DNA of 64,000 bases from Protopterus annectens (lineage: Eukaryota; Chordata; Ceratodontiformes; Protopteridae): the NCBI RefSeq assembly GCF_019279795.1, contig NC_056739.1, positions 10,780,229 through 10,844,228 of the forward strand, written 5' to 3'. Shown piece by piece: positions 21,330 through 32,976 of this stretch. Numbering within the stretch: position 1 is the first letter of the stretch; each line of letters begins with the position of its first letter. Position numbers and translations under genes: made by a program. The notes beneath the pieces were generated by a model, which saw only the letters and a list, made by a program, of their open reading frames with translations, did no database searches and was not told the origin of the DNA.

Positions 21330-22710
21330 AATGCTGTATTAACTTTACAATATTTGTACATCTCTAGTTTTGGTCTTAACACAGACAAAAACCTCACATT
21401 TGACCTGCAAATCCAGTCCAATGTCAAAAAGGCACATCAAAAGCTTGGCACTATCTACTGTCACAAACATCTACTCAGTGCATCAGCCCAACTTTACCTT
21501 GTCTCTTCTTTTCTATTACCCTCTCTTTTATATGGTGCCCCCCTCCTCACCAACATTCACTCCTCTCTAAAGTCCAAACTAGACTCATGCTACAACAAAA
21601 TTGCTAAGTTAGTAACTAATGCCTCCTACTCATCCCACCACTGCTTATCATTACGCAACTTAAAATGGCTTGAACTCCCCGACTATCTCACCTTTATCCA
21701 ACTAACTACAGCTCACAAACTCATTCATAATCCATCCATATAACCTGCTCTATCTTCTATACTTATTTTATACCATCCTATCAGACCACTCCGATCCAAC
21801 AACCAACTGCTCGTAAATATAGAAAAACTCAAATTTTCGGCTGACCACATGCTTTACTCCTTTACCATCACAAAACTTTGGAACTCCCTCCCCCATCACT
21901 TAGATCCACCCGCTCAGTAACCCTCTTCAAGCCACCTCTGAAACAACACCTCTCCTCATCTTGGCTGTGCACATGTGCTAACACCACATCTCATATAACC
22001 TAACTTCAACCATCACAACTATTCTTACCCCCACTCTACTACTCTGGCGTCCTCCTTTCACATCCACCTGTCTTACACCATCTCTCCATCCTATCCACTT
22101 CCCTCTTCTACTAACCCTCATTGTTCTAGCATTGATCCCTCCTGTCTACTTCCTTCTCTTCCTAACCCTTGTAGACCTACCATTGAACCAGGCAAGATTT
22201 TCAGGTACTCTCGCAGCCTACCTTAATATCATACCACCACTTATATCTGCAACAATATCCACCGACTTTGCTAATTCCTGCAACAGGACTCATAAGGTCT
22301 ATCACTCAGTTATTACTCCTCCTAAACGTGTGAAAAGTTTAAGTACCTGGTTCTAATTAATTCCTGTATCTGCTTTGCACCCACTGCATGAAGTGTCCTA
22401 TATAAATTTTGCTAGCTGAAAGCTACTCATATGGAATGTTCTCATGTATATAATCTGTATTGCTTGTATAATATCTTTGATTTGAGAATGATTGCTTATG
22501 TACTGTTTTCTTTCATCAATTGTATAAGCTGCCAATGATATGTACTAAATATCTTTATTAATGTAAATTCTCTATTGTATGTGAAATGTCTTATATGTGG
22601 AGCTTTTCTCTACGGGACTACACTAAAAATGGGCACTTCTGGCCCAACTGGACCATCCTGGTAAACAAATGCAAACAAATAAATATGTAAATAAATAAAT
22701 AAATAAATGT
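21330..22710 (+). mobile_element. L2-like LINE, 3-prime third
   Basis: Contains the C-terminal part of the RT polypeptide (21,354-21,743), then a pyrimidine-rich 3-prime UTR. The terminal block ACACTAAAAATGGGCACTTC (22,620) and TGGTAAACAAATGCAAACAA are followed by a tail of (TAAA)n units (about 22,675-22,708). Same family as 11.35-15.15 kb and 23.1-26.8 kb (both -). Confidence 0.85.
21354..21743 (+). pseudogene. L2 RT C-terminal region
   Basis: The frame has NLTFDLQIQSNVKKAHQKLG, which matches the minus-strand frame at 12,530-12,255 (NLKFDIHIAQAIKKVHKKIG). LLPSLLYGAPLL, YNKIAKLV and LKWLELPDYL follow, all features of the region after the RT catalytic centre in L2-type LINEs. The 21-residue unit triplicated at 12.2-12.4 kb is present once here (residues about 35-55). 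Confidence 0.85.
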
Positions 22711-23144
22711 GTTAAATATTTCTAGCATATCTTCAGTTTTTCGCTCAAGTCTCTGAGAGGTGCGGAAAGCCCCAAAGAGTGAGGTACCAATTTGTCATCA
22801 AAAGGGAAGAAAAAAAACTTATTTAAATTCTGCTTAAATATTTTACGTTGCACTTATAGTGACCTGTGTGGTGATACTTTTTGATACTTCTCTGCTTTTT
22901 GTCCAAGTTTTAGACAAAAAAAGTTACCATTCTGCATGTTTTTTTTTAAGTTTGTTCTGGGACCTTAGTCTTGTAGCTTTGTTTGCAGTAGTGGGAATAT
23001 TGTGTATTACTGCATGATTTTGGCATTGTTTAGACATATACTCACTCTTCTATTGCCAAAATCAGATAATTCCATGTAAAAGGTAGCTTTTTGCATTTTG
23101 AACCCATCTTGAGGCCTCATTCTTGCAGCTTCATTCACAGTTTA
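22711..23144. other. No recognisable gene
   Basis: Short spacer between two L2 copies in opposite orientation. I see no coding frame. Confidence 0.5.
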
Positions 23145-24597
23145 TTTATTTATTTTTTATTTATTTGTCTTGTGTTAACCGGGTTAGTCCAACTGGGCCA
23201 GTGGCCCATTTTCAGTGGAGACACGAGGAGAAAAGGTTCACATACAACATATCCATGACACTAACAATAACAGTTTCATTTAGGTGATATGACTACATAA
23301 CTACATACATTTGTGCCAAATGGAAGTTAACAAACTAGTAAACGAACAGATTGAACAAAATGTAGCTTTGCAATACCAAACAAATAAATACATAAATAAG
23401 CCCCCAATACATCTTAATGATTGAACCAAATTGGAAGAGATGAAGAAGAGGTAATTAAATAGAACGGCTAAGTGGAGGGGAGGAATACATAAGACTCCAG
23501 AGCATGAGAGAAACAGCGATACGAGGAGAGAGGAGGACAGGGATCCTTAGTAGCTAAGTGGGAGAAAAATAAGAGATTTAAGTATAGTGTTAGTGAAAGG
23601 CACAGCTAAATATGAGATTAAGTATAGTGTTAGTCAGATGCACAGCGAAGGTATTACAGTACTAGTTATTATAAAGGTAACTAGTTATTATAAAGGTAAT
23701 GTACCAGGAAGGAAAGGAGAAACTGCTGTAGACAGATGGTTGGCAGAGGATTGTAGTGGGTAGGGTGGTGACAAGAGCAGGAGGGAGAGTTAGAAGGGAG
23801 TGTTTTAATTCTCTTTTGAAATGGATCGAAGACTGAGGAGAACATAGATAAGTTGAGAGTTTGTTCCAAGTCTGAGATAAGGAGCATTTGTAGAGTAGTC
23901 TACCTGTTGTTTTATTTGGCCTGTAGGTGTCCAGTAGCATTTGATCAACAGTACAGAGATACTGACAGGGTTTGTATAGAGTTAGGAGGGTGGACAGACA
24001 GGGACAGATTTCAGGTTTGTAAAGAAGAGAGTGTGTCATCTGTAGGTGAGAGAGGAGTAGTTGAAGGAATTTACGCCACTGTAGTTCTTTGAGGACAAGG
24101 CAGTGTTGTGATTTATAAGGGCAGTTACAGGGACATCTAGCTATTTGGTTGTAAGTTTGTTCAAGTTTGGTTAAAAGATTTACTTGTAGGTGGACAAATA
24201 TAGGGGAAGAGTAGAGTAGACAGGTAGGAGGTAGGCTTGAGCAAGAGAAGTCCTAGAGGTGATGGATAAGAAGTTTTTGTTTCTGTACAGTAATCAAAAT
24301 TTTTGATTGGTCTTTTTGATGGATTTTTGGATATGGAGTTCAAATTTCAGTTCATCATCAATTGTAATTCCTAGAAGTTTGGTATCAGAGTCAGGATGAA
24401 TGATGGTGTTATTTAGGGAAGAGAGACTGGAGGAAGTTTTAAGGCTGGACATTGATCTAGGAAGGTAAAGAAGAATTTGTTTTTCTTTGGGTTAAGAATG
24501 AGTTGATTATCGATTAATCAGTGTTCAATGGTGTTTAAAGCAGTCTGTGTGAGGGAGTGAAGTTTGGTAGGGTTAATAGAGATGGTAATTGGAGTAG

Positions 24598-24710
24598 AAT
24601 CATCAGCGTACTGGATCAATGATGAGATACAGCAGGCTGAGCATAGATTGTTAGTAAAAATAGTAAAGAGAAGGGGACCTAGAATGGATCCTTCAGGGAC
24701 ACCGGTTTGG
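24598..24710 (-). pseudogene. L2 RT catalytic core
   Basis: On the minus strand GVPEGSILGPLLFTIF is followed about 30 bases later by LIQYADDST. These are the template-grip and catalytic YADD boxes in the right order and spacing for an L2/Jockey-type RT. The same boxes at 12.7-12.8 kb read GVPRGS and YADN. Confidence 0.85.
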
Positions 24711-26457
24711 ATAGGTAAGAAAGACGAGCAGGAGGTCTGTCATCTATCAGATTGCTGTCTGTTATTAAGATAGCTAGAGAACCAGAGCATAGTGGATGAA
24801 GAGAGGTTAAGTTCAGTTAGTTTAGTAAGGAATTTAGGGTAGGAGATGGTGTCAAATGCTTTTGAGAGGTCCATGAAAATACATGATACCAGTTTATTGT
24901 TATCTCTAGCCTCTGCTATAGTCTAGGTGATGGATAGAAGGGCTGTAGATGTGGTGTGATGGGGTCTAAATCCTTGCTGAGAGGGGGTAAGGAGGTTTTC
25001 CTAAAGTAGATATTTAAGAAGCTGACCACAAATGTAGTTCTCTAGAACTTTAGAGAGAGGGGAGAAGATGGCTTTTGGGTGGAAATTAAAATTATCAGTA
25101 GAGTTTCCTCCTTTGTGCAGTGGAATAGTAAAAAAGCATTTCCAAATTTCAGGGACTATAGATTCTTTGATAGAATGGTTGATAAGGACAGAGATGGGAT
25201 ATGCTATAGAACTGGCTGCAAGTTTGAGAAATTGAAAGGGTAGGTTGTCAAAGGAAGGAGAGCATGTTTTTTAAGTTTCTGCAAGAGGGATTTTATATAG
25301 GTAGTGGAAACAGGTTTCAGGGAGAAGGCTGTATGGAGGTAAGTGGTGGAGGGGCTGAGGGGCTGTGATTGGTTATTGTCGGGGGTGTTAGTTTGCAAAT
25401 AAATTCAATGAAGTAGCTGTTTGAAAGGGTGTCAGTTTCAAGAGGAGATTTATTGGGGAAGGAGCTGAGCTTAGAAGGTTTACCTGGGTGGAGAATATTG
25501 TTTATGGTGTACCAACATTTTTTAGGGTTTGAGGTGTGGGTGGATTGCGCTTCTTAATATATTTTTTTCTCATCTGGAGTAATGAATTTTTTGTAAGGTT
25601 TCTTAGTTCTTTGAATTTAAGGTGAAGAGAAAAATATTTTGTATTTATCCATTTTTTCCAGGTACTGTCTCTAAGTTTCATGGTGGATAGGGTAGCTTTA
25701 GAGAGCCAGGGTGCTGTATTAGGTTTGATCCTAATTTTCCTGGTTGGGGCTAGAGTGTTTATTTGCTTAGGAAAGTATTGTTAAATGCAAGAACGGCTTC
25801 ATTTAGAGGAAGAGTATAAAGGTGATTCCAGTTTATAAGGGAGACTTGGTGGTCGAAATTTTCTGTGTTGAATTTGGACAGGTAGAGGCAGTCTCTATAA
25901 AGGTGGCTTTTTGGAGTTTGGGGAGGTAGTCTTAGTATTGAGACTGGGAGTTGATCACTTAAGGTGTCTTGTAAAGTAGTGGGATTATGGTAATGATTAG
26001 GATAGGAAGTTAAAATTCAATCAAGGGTGGAGATGGAGTTTTTGTTGATGTGGGTGGGAGCAAAAATCAGTTGACTAAAACCAAAGAGGTTAATACTAAG
26101 GGTAGGGGAGTAGGGGAGAGTTAATTCCAATCAATGTTGACATCACCTAGTATGATTATCTCATAAGATAGATGTTGGGTGATCCAGGATAAAGTAGATT
26201 CAAGAACTGGAATATTGTTAACAGGAGATATATAAACAGATGCTATGGCAAATTTTTGTGTGGGTTAAGGTGACAGTTGAGAATGGTACGTTCTGCATGG
26301 GAGACATCAGGAAGGAAGGGGTAGGGAGAAGGTGGAGAGGCTGAGCTGTTCAAAGTACATGATAGCAACACCTTCCCCCTTTTTGGAAAGCCTGTCAAGC
26401 TGGAGACTGTTATATCTGGGGGGGGGGGGGTTCTGAGTTTTTGATATGAGATTTGAG

Positions 26458-26790
26458 CTAGGTTTCTAAGAGTGTTAAGATGTGGGGAGGGTGGTGGGCA
26501 ACCCAAGCATTTAGTTTTGTTATTTTGTTTGGGAGACTTTGTAGGTTAATTGAGTAGATAGACAGATGTTTAGTTAGAGCGGTGGGAAGTTGGTGGCCAG
26601 TATTTGTGGTGGAGGTGGTATTGTTGGAGGAAGGAAATGGACGAGGGTTGGGGTGGATATCTCCATGAAGTGGGAGTGTTCTAGTATGAAAGTCTGGTTT
26701 AGTTAAATAGAAATAGAGAGTAGTGGATCTGAGCTTGTGTTTCGGGGAAGAGGGAGAAGGATTTAAATGTTTTAATTTGCGAAACTGCAT
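26458..26790 (-). pseudogene. L2 ORF2 N-terminus and start of the endonuclease
   Basis: 110 residues. LHGDIHPNPRP lies at about residues 41-51 and SIYSINLQSLPNKITKLN at about 77-94, followed by PPHILTLLET. The SINxxSLxNK and LxET blocks open the apurinic-type endonuclease. The DIHPNPRP string sits just upstream, where some LINE polyproteins carry a 2A-like DxExNPGP site. Here Glu is His and the Gly is Arg, so at best a degenerate relic. Confidence 0.75.
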
Positions 26791-26830
26791 ATAGTAGGTA
26801 TTGAAGAGGGTGGGGGAGATATAGAAGTGA

Positions 26831-28667
26831 AGGGTTTTGCTATGGAAGGATGAAACTTAGCTAAGAGTAGGAGATAGTGGAGGGTACAGCAGGTTAGTGT
26901 GATAAGATGACAAACCAGTGAGGAGGAACAGAAAGGGAGTTAAGAGGAAGTATTGCAGCATGTTGTTTGTATATGTGAGTATGCTATAGAGAAGTGGAGA
27001 CAGAAATGTTGATTGTCGGAAGTCTTTGTAGGAAAGCTAGGAAGTTTGAGGGAGGAACAATAGGCAAAAACAGGGAGAAAGACAGGATAAAGTTGTGTAT
27101 GTGAATAAAAAGAAGGCAGGGTTGGGTAGAAGTAGGGAGGGAGAAACTTAATTGTGCTATAGAGGTAAAAGGAAGTGTGAGGAGTGTAAGAAATAGGGAA
27201 ATGCAGAGCAAGGTAGGGGAGGGGTAAGTGGGATGTAAAATGATTGGCTAATTGGTGTGAAAGGGCAGGGACTTTACAGGAAGGTTAGAGTATAAATTTA
27301 TAGTATCCAGGGGTGGGTGGAAACTGTGAACTACTGCCATGTTTGAGCCTCATTTAGTCAATTATTAAAACATTTTTACCATAAATAGCATTACTGGTAA
27401 ATTTTTGCATAGTCTGGTGTTTTAGTCTGTGGTAGGACTGCAGTAGTCGCAGTATTGTGGATTCTGCTCCAAGATTTGTGCTTCTGTACTTTTTAAAACT
27501 GCATATACCTGCTTAAAGTTGCATTCCAGTGCCTTTCTGTCTACCTTGCTACTATTTTTCCCATTCTTTGAGTCTGCCCCAGCCCCCACTGAGACTAAGA
27601 GATTAAGCTAAAAGTTTGGTGTAATTCTAACCATAGGACTAGAGCTACAGTTTGAATGTTTCCCCAACCCTCCATCTTGTCGCGGTTTTAAAAGGCTGTG
27701 TCTCTCACTTCTGCCCCTTATGGTAATCTGACTTCTAGGGCCCCTCCCTCCCATCTGTCATTGCTACTGTGTGTTGTGTAACCTATTTAAGTACTTTCCC
27801 ACTCATTGTTTTCCATATATCCATAATACTAAGTGCCCACCCAAAAAAAAAAAAAAAAAAAAAAAAAAAAACATTATTGCACTTGAGTAAATCTCCCTTA
27901 CTATAAATTGTCTCCTGCTCATTTTTACAGAGCTGCCATCTGCTTGGTGCCCTCGCCACATTATGGGGGGGGGGGGTTCTAAGCTAATCCTGCTCCATCC
28001 TCGGCAGACAAGAGATTTATTTTATCATTTTGCACTTCAATTAACCATTTAGAATGGTATTGCTTTATTTTTGCTTTTTTGTTGATGGTGCCTTTAAATC
28101 ATTCTAAAGATCCCTTATACTTGAAACTGCATTGTCAAAGTAGTTTAATTTGTTGTGTTGTAGCATTACACTCACAGGCAATCGTTTTTGGTGTTTTTCT
28201 ATCAAAAGGTTAGCAGTGCCCTGTACAGACACAAATGCCCAGAAAGCAAATTTTATATGTAAAACTACCTTTGGCTAGAAGAAAGCCATTTCATGGAGAC
28301 AAGCTAAGAACAGCTAGTTTGCATATTAAGCAGCACTACTATCAAATCTTAGCAAAAATCTAACCTAGTCTAGTGGCAAAGCTCAGAGACCAACCAAGGA
28401 GACCTCTGTATAACACAATCCACAACCGACAGTAGTCCATCCACATACAGGTCCAGACAACATGGATAAGCAAATTCCAAATGTCTAGGTAGCCAGCTTG
28501 ATAAATGTGGGCATCCTGAGACAATCGAGTAATTCTGTCTTGTTCAAAGATAACCATTTAGCCCTTACAGAAATAAACACAGTATGCAAAATAAGCACAT
28601 AAACAATTTCACTGGAGGTAAAAATCTCTCATACAAACAAAGTTGTCAAGAGCACACACACTACATC

Positions 28668-28722
<55 letters not shown>

Positions 28723-28779
28723 AACATATGCTGAAACACTAAATAGAAATCTTTCCAAACCTCAAAAATCTCCTAAGCC
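26831..28779. other. No recognisable gene; homopolymer and (CA)n tracts
   Basis: 26,831-27,250 is probably the 5-prime UTR of L2 copy 2. Further on lie an A29 tract (27,843-27,871, perhaps a retroposon tail), a G12 tract (27,965-27,976) and (CA)n (28,671-28,721). The minus frame 28,557-28,360 shows no family feature I recognise. Confidence 0.55.
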
Positions 28780-28920
28780 TATAAATGACAATGCCTGTCC
28801 TAGCAATCTCTAAAGCACTTACAAAAGCAACACCAAACACCACACATCACACATGCATCTATACCCATAAGACCCCCAAAAGTGAAGCCCATAAGGCAAG
28901 CAAACACATTACCCAGGTCT

Positions 28921-29400
28921 TTTGTCATAGGGGACTCCATAGCATGACACACAGGTGCCCCCCTTACCAGACAACAAGGAGAAGATAACAGTTAGTTATC
29001 TGGAGCCAGAATCCACCAGGTTAAGCACGCACAGAAGTCACCACACCACGGGTACCAGTATGATTCTATCATAGTCCATGTATGGGTTAATTACCTGAGA
29101 TGTGTTTCCCTACACTATATGAAGAGAGACATTGTTGATCTTTCTGAATATGTGTCTCAGACAGGTATGTGCCGTCCATTGAGCAGCATTCTGCCTTCAC
29201 CAAGGATGCTGCCACAATATGAACAAAAGATGATTGACCTCAGTAAGTAGCTTAGTTTCTGGTGTCTTTCCTGAGGGATTCAATATTTGTCAGTATGGAA
29301 GGACATAATTAACAAACCCCACTGCTTTGCAAAGGATGATTTGCACCTGTCTCCCCTAGGCTTCTAAATACTGGCTAAAACTTTATTCACCCCCTTAGAG
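28921..29400 (+). pseudogene. CR1 ORF1 SGNH/GDSL esterase domain
   Basis: FVIGDSIA at 28,921 gives the GDS nucleophile block. SIIVHVWVNYL (about 29,067-29,100) sits where the GxND block belongs. DDLHLSPLGF (29,335-29,364) is the DxxH block holding the catalytic Asp and His. Frames change between them and stops occur (for example after IA). CR1 ORF1 proteins are known to carry such an esterase, thought to act on lipids or membranes during mobilisation. This supports the CR1 call over other LINE clades. Confidence 0.75.
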
Positions 29401-29959
29401 CCTTTTTTAGGCAATGCCAAATTGACAAACCTACCAACATAGAACATAAAACCTAAAGGTGTCAGTGCTTAATGTTAGGAGCCTAAACAAGACTCCACAC
29501 CCTACAAGCTCTTCTCACTCTGGAGAATATAGACATTTGTGTCATTACTAAGACATGATTTAAATCCACAGAAACCACTCCGGCAGTGCAAGGCTTCAAT
29601 GCCTTCCACACATTTAGACCATTGGCCAGGAACAAAAGGAATTGTCATTGATTCAATCTATATTAGCAACAAGTATAATTCTTGGTTGGTTTAACAGGAC
29701 AATGCTCTGGAATTTACCCACATGCAAATCACCATAGACAAAGTCCCATACCATATCCTAGCAAACTATAGGTCACCCTCTATACTCCTAGAATCCCATA
29801 ACTCATACTTAGACTTACAGGAGAGACCCTCACCATTATACCAAAAACCCTATTCATGGGAAACTACACCTCTATAGACTTGGAAATATACACTGCCTCA
29901 TACTCCCAGCCACAATGATTCTTGGACATTATAAACAGAAATCCCCTTGACCAGATAGT

Positions 29960-30340
29960 ATGCACACCCTCCAGAGGTTCGAACATTCTGGCCCTGGTAC
30001 TCACCAATATGGGAAACAGCTGCACTCCTCCAGTCTCCTTCAAAATAAAAATCAACTCAGTAACCCCAGCAAACCTAGTAACAGGCACTACTCCAAAGCA
30101 AACTACATTCTATTAAGTGATAGTTTGTCAAACTTCAATGCCCTTCTCAGCCACGAGTTCCCAGCAACCTATGCCGAATTGTTCATGCAGACCTTTTACA
30201 ACTATGTAAATGATTGTGTAGAGGATGCTGTACCTACTAGAAGTAAGCCCTACTCCCCAAAAAACTCTAAAAACATACCACACTGGTGGAATCCTAACTT
30301 TAAAAGAGTATATAACAAAAGGAAAAAAAATCATAGTTAA
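29960..30340 (+). pseudogene. CR1 endonuclease C-terminus and linker to RT
   Basis: The 126-residue frame ends with IPHWWNPNFKRVYNKRKKNH, the linker also present in copy 1. The Ser/Asn-rich sequence and FNALLSHEF upstream match the segment FELLKTEVDNF of copy 1 in position. A neighbouring frame at 29,900-30,060 is out of phase, showing a frameshift near 30,050. Confidence 0.75.
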
Positions 30341-30602
30341 AATCAGGAAGAGAAACACCCAAAATGACAGGACCTCTCTAATTAACAAAAGAGGAAGATA
30401 AGAGGACAAATTAAAGTCCAACAAGACCAATTACAAGGTCAAAATAGCCTCACAGGCTAAAGACAACCACAAGGCCTTCTACAGCTATGTCTGAAACCTC
30501 AAAAGCAGCACACATCAGTGTGCTGAACTGTTCAATGGTGCCACCTTCACTGAGCAGAGAGTGATATAGTGAATTTGGTTGCTGACAAATTCAGCTCAAA
30601 CT

Positions 30603-31044
30603 TCATCCCGAAAAGATCTGAAACTGTCTCAAAATGTTCCACAACACTGAAATGTCCTTTTCTGGTTTCATCAGATACAAAATAATATCATCTGTGAATA
30701 AAGCCAACTTTTCCCAATTACCACACCAACTATATCCTTGAATTTCTGAGTCCCTTATTTTCTTTGACAATGGTTCTAAAATGCAAATAACAACGGTGAA
30801 AGAGGACACCCTGCCTGGTTCCTCTGTTCAGTATATACCTTATCAGAGAGGAACCCCCCACATTAAGTTTCACCTCCAATCCTTCATATATTCTAATTAT
30901 CATTATTATTGTGTCAAGGAATGCAAATGCTTCCATTGCCCTAATCATAAAAACCCAGCTTATGCTGTCAAATGCTTTCTCTGCATCAAGACCCACAAAC
31001 AGTGGTATTTTCTTACTTTCTGCTTCCCTCTGGATTATTGGCAT
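30603..31044 (-). pseudogene. L1/Tx1-like reverse transcriptase palm
   Basis: Two overlapping frames give GLDAEKAFDSISWVFM (first catalytic Asp block), NRGTRQGVLF (template grip) and LALFTDDIILYLMKPEKDI. The last is the catalytic box with FTDD where FADD is usual. Block wording (AEKAFD, RGTRQG, DDIILY) is characteristic of the L1 clade and unlike the CR1 and L2 copies nearby. A frameshift near 30,760 separates the two frames. Confidence 0.85.
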
Positions 31045-31656
31045 AATCTCTCTATGAGCTTAATTATCAGAAGAATAAGAAACAGAATCCTCTGCTGTTT
31101 GACAGCTCATGTTTTGTTGGACAAACTTCTGCATTTCCTCTTCAGCATGTTCTGCATCAAAAAAATTACTTTGACCCTCCAGGAAAAATACTCTGAAGAT
31201 ATCTGCATACTGCAGTTTTTATCTCACACCTGCCTCTTGACATTCCCTGATTACTGGAATAAATGTACTCCTCTTCTGTCTAGTGTAAGTGAGTAATCAT
31301 TTTACATAAACATTCTACTGTCACCATCTTTTAGTACTTTGTCCTTCTACCACAGTTTTGTTAGAATCCAGTCTTTCTACTAGTAGGATTGCATCTTTAC
31401 TATTAGAGGTTTTGGCTGCTTTCTAATGGACAGATATGGAGCATACACACAATTTGCCCTTTCAATTAACAAATCCTGCTGTGGAATACCAGTCCAGATG
31501 CTTGCGTGTGCTTTCATAAAATTAATACAGTCTGCTCCTTCCATCTTCTCTGATACAGCAGAACATCTCATCTTTCCCTACATGCTCTGTCCTCTAATTC
31601 TACCATGTTTTGCCTTTTACTTCATTTCAACCTCTGATTTTTGCAGTTTTATCAAA

Positions 31657-31932
31657 TCATCTGAATATCTGTTTAAAGCTTCTTCCATTTTTTCCAGCCT
31701 TTTGTATTTGAGTTGATATCTCATTCAGTGTTTCATTTATTTTAATCAACTTTGAACATATGTTTTCCTCTAGGTTACTGGAAGTCATGTTTTGTGCAGA
31801 ACTGGAGCTTGAACATTTTTTTTTTTTTTTTTTTTGCTGAGCAGCTGTAGAATTCTTCCCAGCCAGTGTTTTCTCCTCACCTTTTGTGGTAGATTTTCTT
31901 TCAGGTTCTCTGTATTTCTTCTTTGCTGCCAT
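31657..31932 (-). pseudogene. L1/Tx1-like ORF1 N-terminus
   Basis: 91 residues: a basic, low-complexity start (MAAKKKYREPERKSTTKGEE), a Lys-Ser run encoded by a T17 tract on the plus strand (about 31,819-31,836), then the start of a coiled coil (ENICSKLIKINETLNEISTQ). That is the usual layout of L1-type ORF1, an RNA-binding trimer. The C-terminal RNA-binding part is not seen. Confidence 0.6.
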
Positions 31933-32069
31933 CCAAGCAGTGCATTTACTAGCCAGTAATTGAAATTTACCCCAAAAGACAAATTCAATGGGTCTCTATT
32001 CAGAGTTTCTGCTTTCACAATGGAAGAACTGAAATTAAGCTGTTACTCAGTTTGCAGCCATCTTGGAAG

Positions 32070-32830
32070 TCCCTAGACAGTGATTTGGCCTTTGAGCAAC
32101 ATGTGGCCAATATGGTAAGAAAATCATTCTGTGTCACCCAGCTTATACGTAAGGGCATGGAATCCACATCCAAGGAAGTCATAGTGCCAGCTTATTCGGC
32201 CCTTATCAGACCCATCATTGAGTATAATGCCCCCTTCCTCATGCACCTGATTAGAGATATGCAACAGCTGGAACACTGACAAAGGTTCCTTATGAGGAGA
32301 CTTTAGAATATAAACACATTGTCCTATGCAGATTGCCTTAAAACTCTGTCTCTATACTTGGCCTCCCGCAGAAGACTGAGAGGCAATCTTTTCCTCCCAT
32401 AAACAGCATCAGAACCACTAGATCCAGGGATTTAAATTTTGCTTGTGACATGAACAAGTTATGTTGGTGAGATAGATATGTCTCTCAGAGGATCCCCATA
32501 ATCTGGAAAAGACTCCCCACTCATGTGAAGCAGAGTCCATTCCTAACCCTATTTAAGTGTAACTTTGACCAATGGATAGGCTATCAGAAATTCATACCAG
32601 ATCTGGCCCTCAGGTCTCTGATACAGACAGACAGCAATGCCCAAGCTAACATGCCTCCTCATATAATCTCTGGAAATGTCCTAATTAATGTACTCCATCT
32701 AATAATCATCCATGACACACAGGGACACAATTGAGATGAGCTGTACTGTTAGGCTTATAAAGGCTCTGGTGGTCGTTAGCCTAATATATATCTCTGAACC
32801 TATGAACATCATTTGCTACTGAACTTTTTT
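32070..32830 (+). mobile_element. CR1 LINE copy 2, 3-prime part
   Basis: SLDSDLAFEQHVANMVRKSF through ALIRPIIEYNAPFLMHLIRD and MQQLEH (32,070-32,279) is the region after the RT catalytic centre. Out-of-frame continuation includes DCLKTLSLYLAS. The 3-prime UTR holds GGCTTATAAAGGCTCTGG and GTTAGCCTAA (32,753-32,785) and ends near GAACCTATGAAC (32,800-32,811), the same terminal motif as CR1 copies 3 and 4. Confidence 0.85.
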
Positions 32831-32976
32831 GCATTTATTATAATATCATGTACAATATTCTGTATTGCGCTGGAATACCTAAAAGTGAAGTAATTTTTTT
32901 TCTTTTATTTTTATTATGACTAAGGTACAAAATAGTGCATAACACTACTGACCCAATTTTTATATTTTGTGTTTAG

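Larger units (their letters stand above)
23145..26830 (-). mobile_element. L2-like LINE, nearly full length, copy 2
   Basis: On the minus strand: ORF2 start region (26,790-26,458), endonuclease block GDVNIDW (about 26,126-26,155), RT block GVPEGSILGPLLFTIF (24,710-24,656), QYADDST (24,623-24,598) and the C-terminal RT region (24,039-23,662). The shared terminal block follows (about 23,215-23,185) and a (TTTA)n-type tail (23,145-23,165). The catalytic YADD is kept, but frameshifts and stops break the frame. This is the best preserved L2 here. Its 5-prime UTR may reach about 27,250. Confidence 0.87.
28780..30602 (+). mobile_element. CR1 LINE copy 2, 5-prime part (ORF1 esterase and endonuclease-RT linker)
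   Basis: Plus-strand CR1 with ORF1 C-terminal esterase (28,921-29,400), the start of ORF2 (SVLNVRSLNKTPH at about 29,461, the endonuclease opening block) and the endonuclease-RT linker (29,960-30,340). It stops at 30,602, where minus-strand L1-like sequence begins. CR1 sequence resumes at about 32,070 with the region after the RT centre. The RT palm itself is missing. Confidence 0.8.
30603..32068 (-). mobile_element. L1/Tx1-like LINE, internally deleted, inside CR1 copy 2
   Basis: On the minus strand: a 5-prime end at about 32,068 with CCAAGATGGCTGC, an ORF1 N-terminus starting at 31,932, then after a large internal deletion an ORF2 RT palm (31,044-30,603), where it stops without a 3-prime UTR or A-tail. 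The endonuclease is absent. CR1 of opposite orientation lies on both sides. Confidence 0.75.

Noticed and set aside
28360-28557. 65-residue minus-strand frame (Trp/Leu rich)
   Set aside because: No family features; I considered a SINE or another DIRS piece, but no box or repeat partner supports either.
31204-31296. Plus-strand frame overlapping the L1-like element
   Set aside because: Antisense shadow of the minus-strand L1-like remnant.
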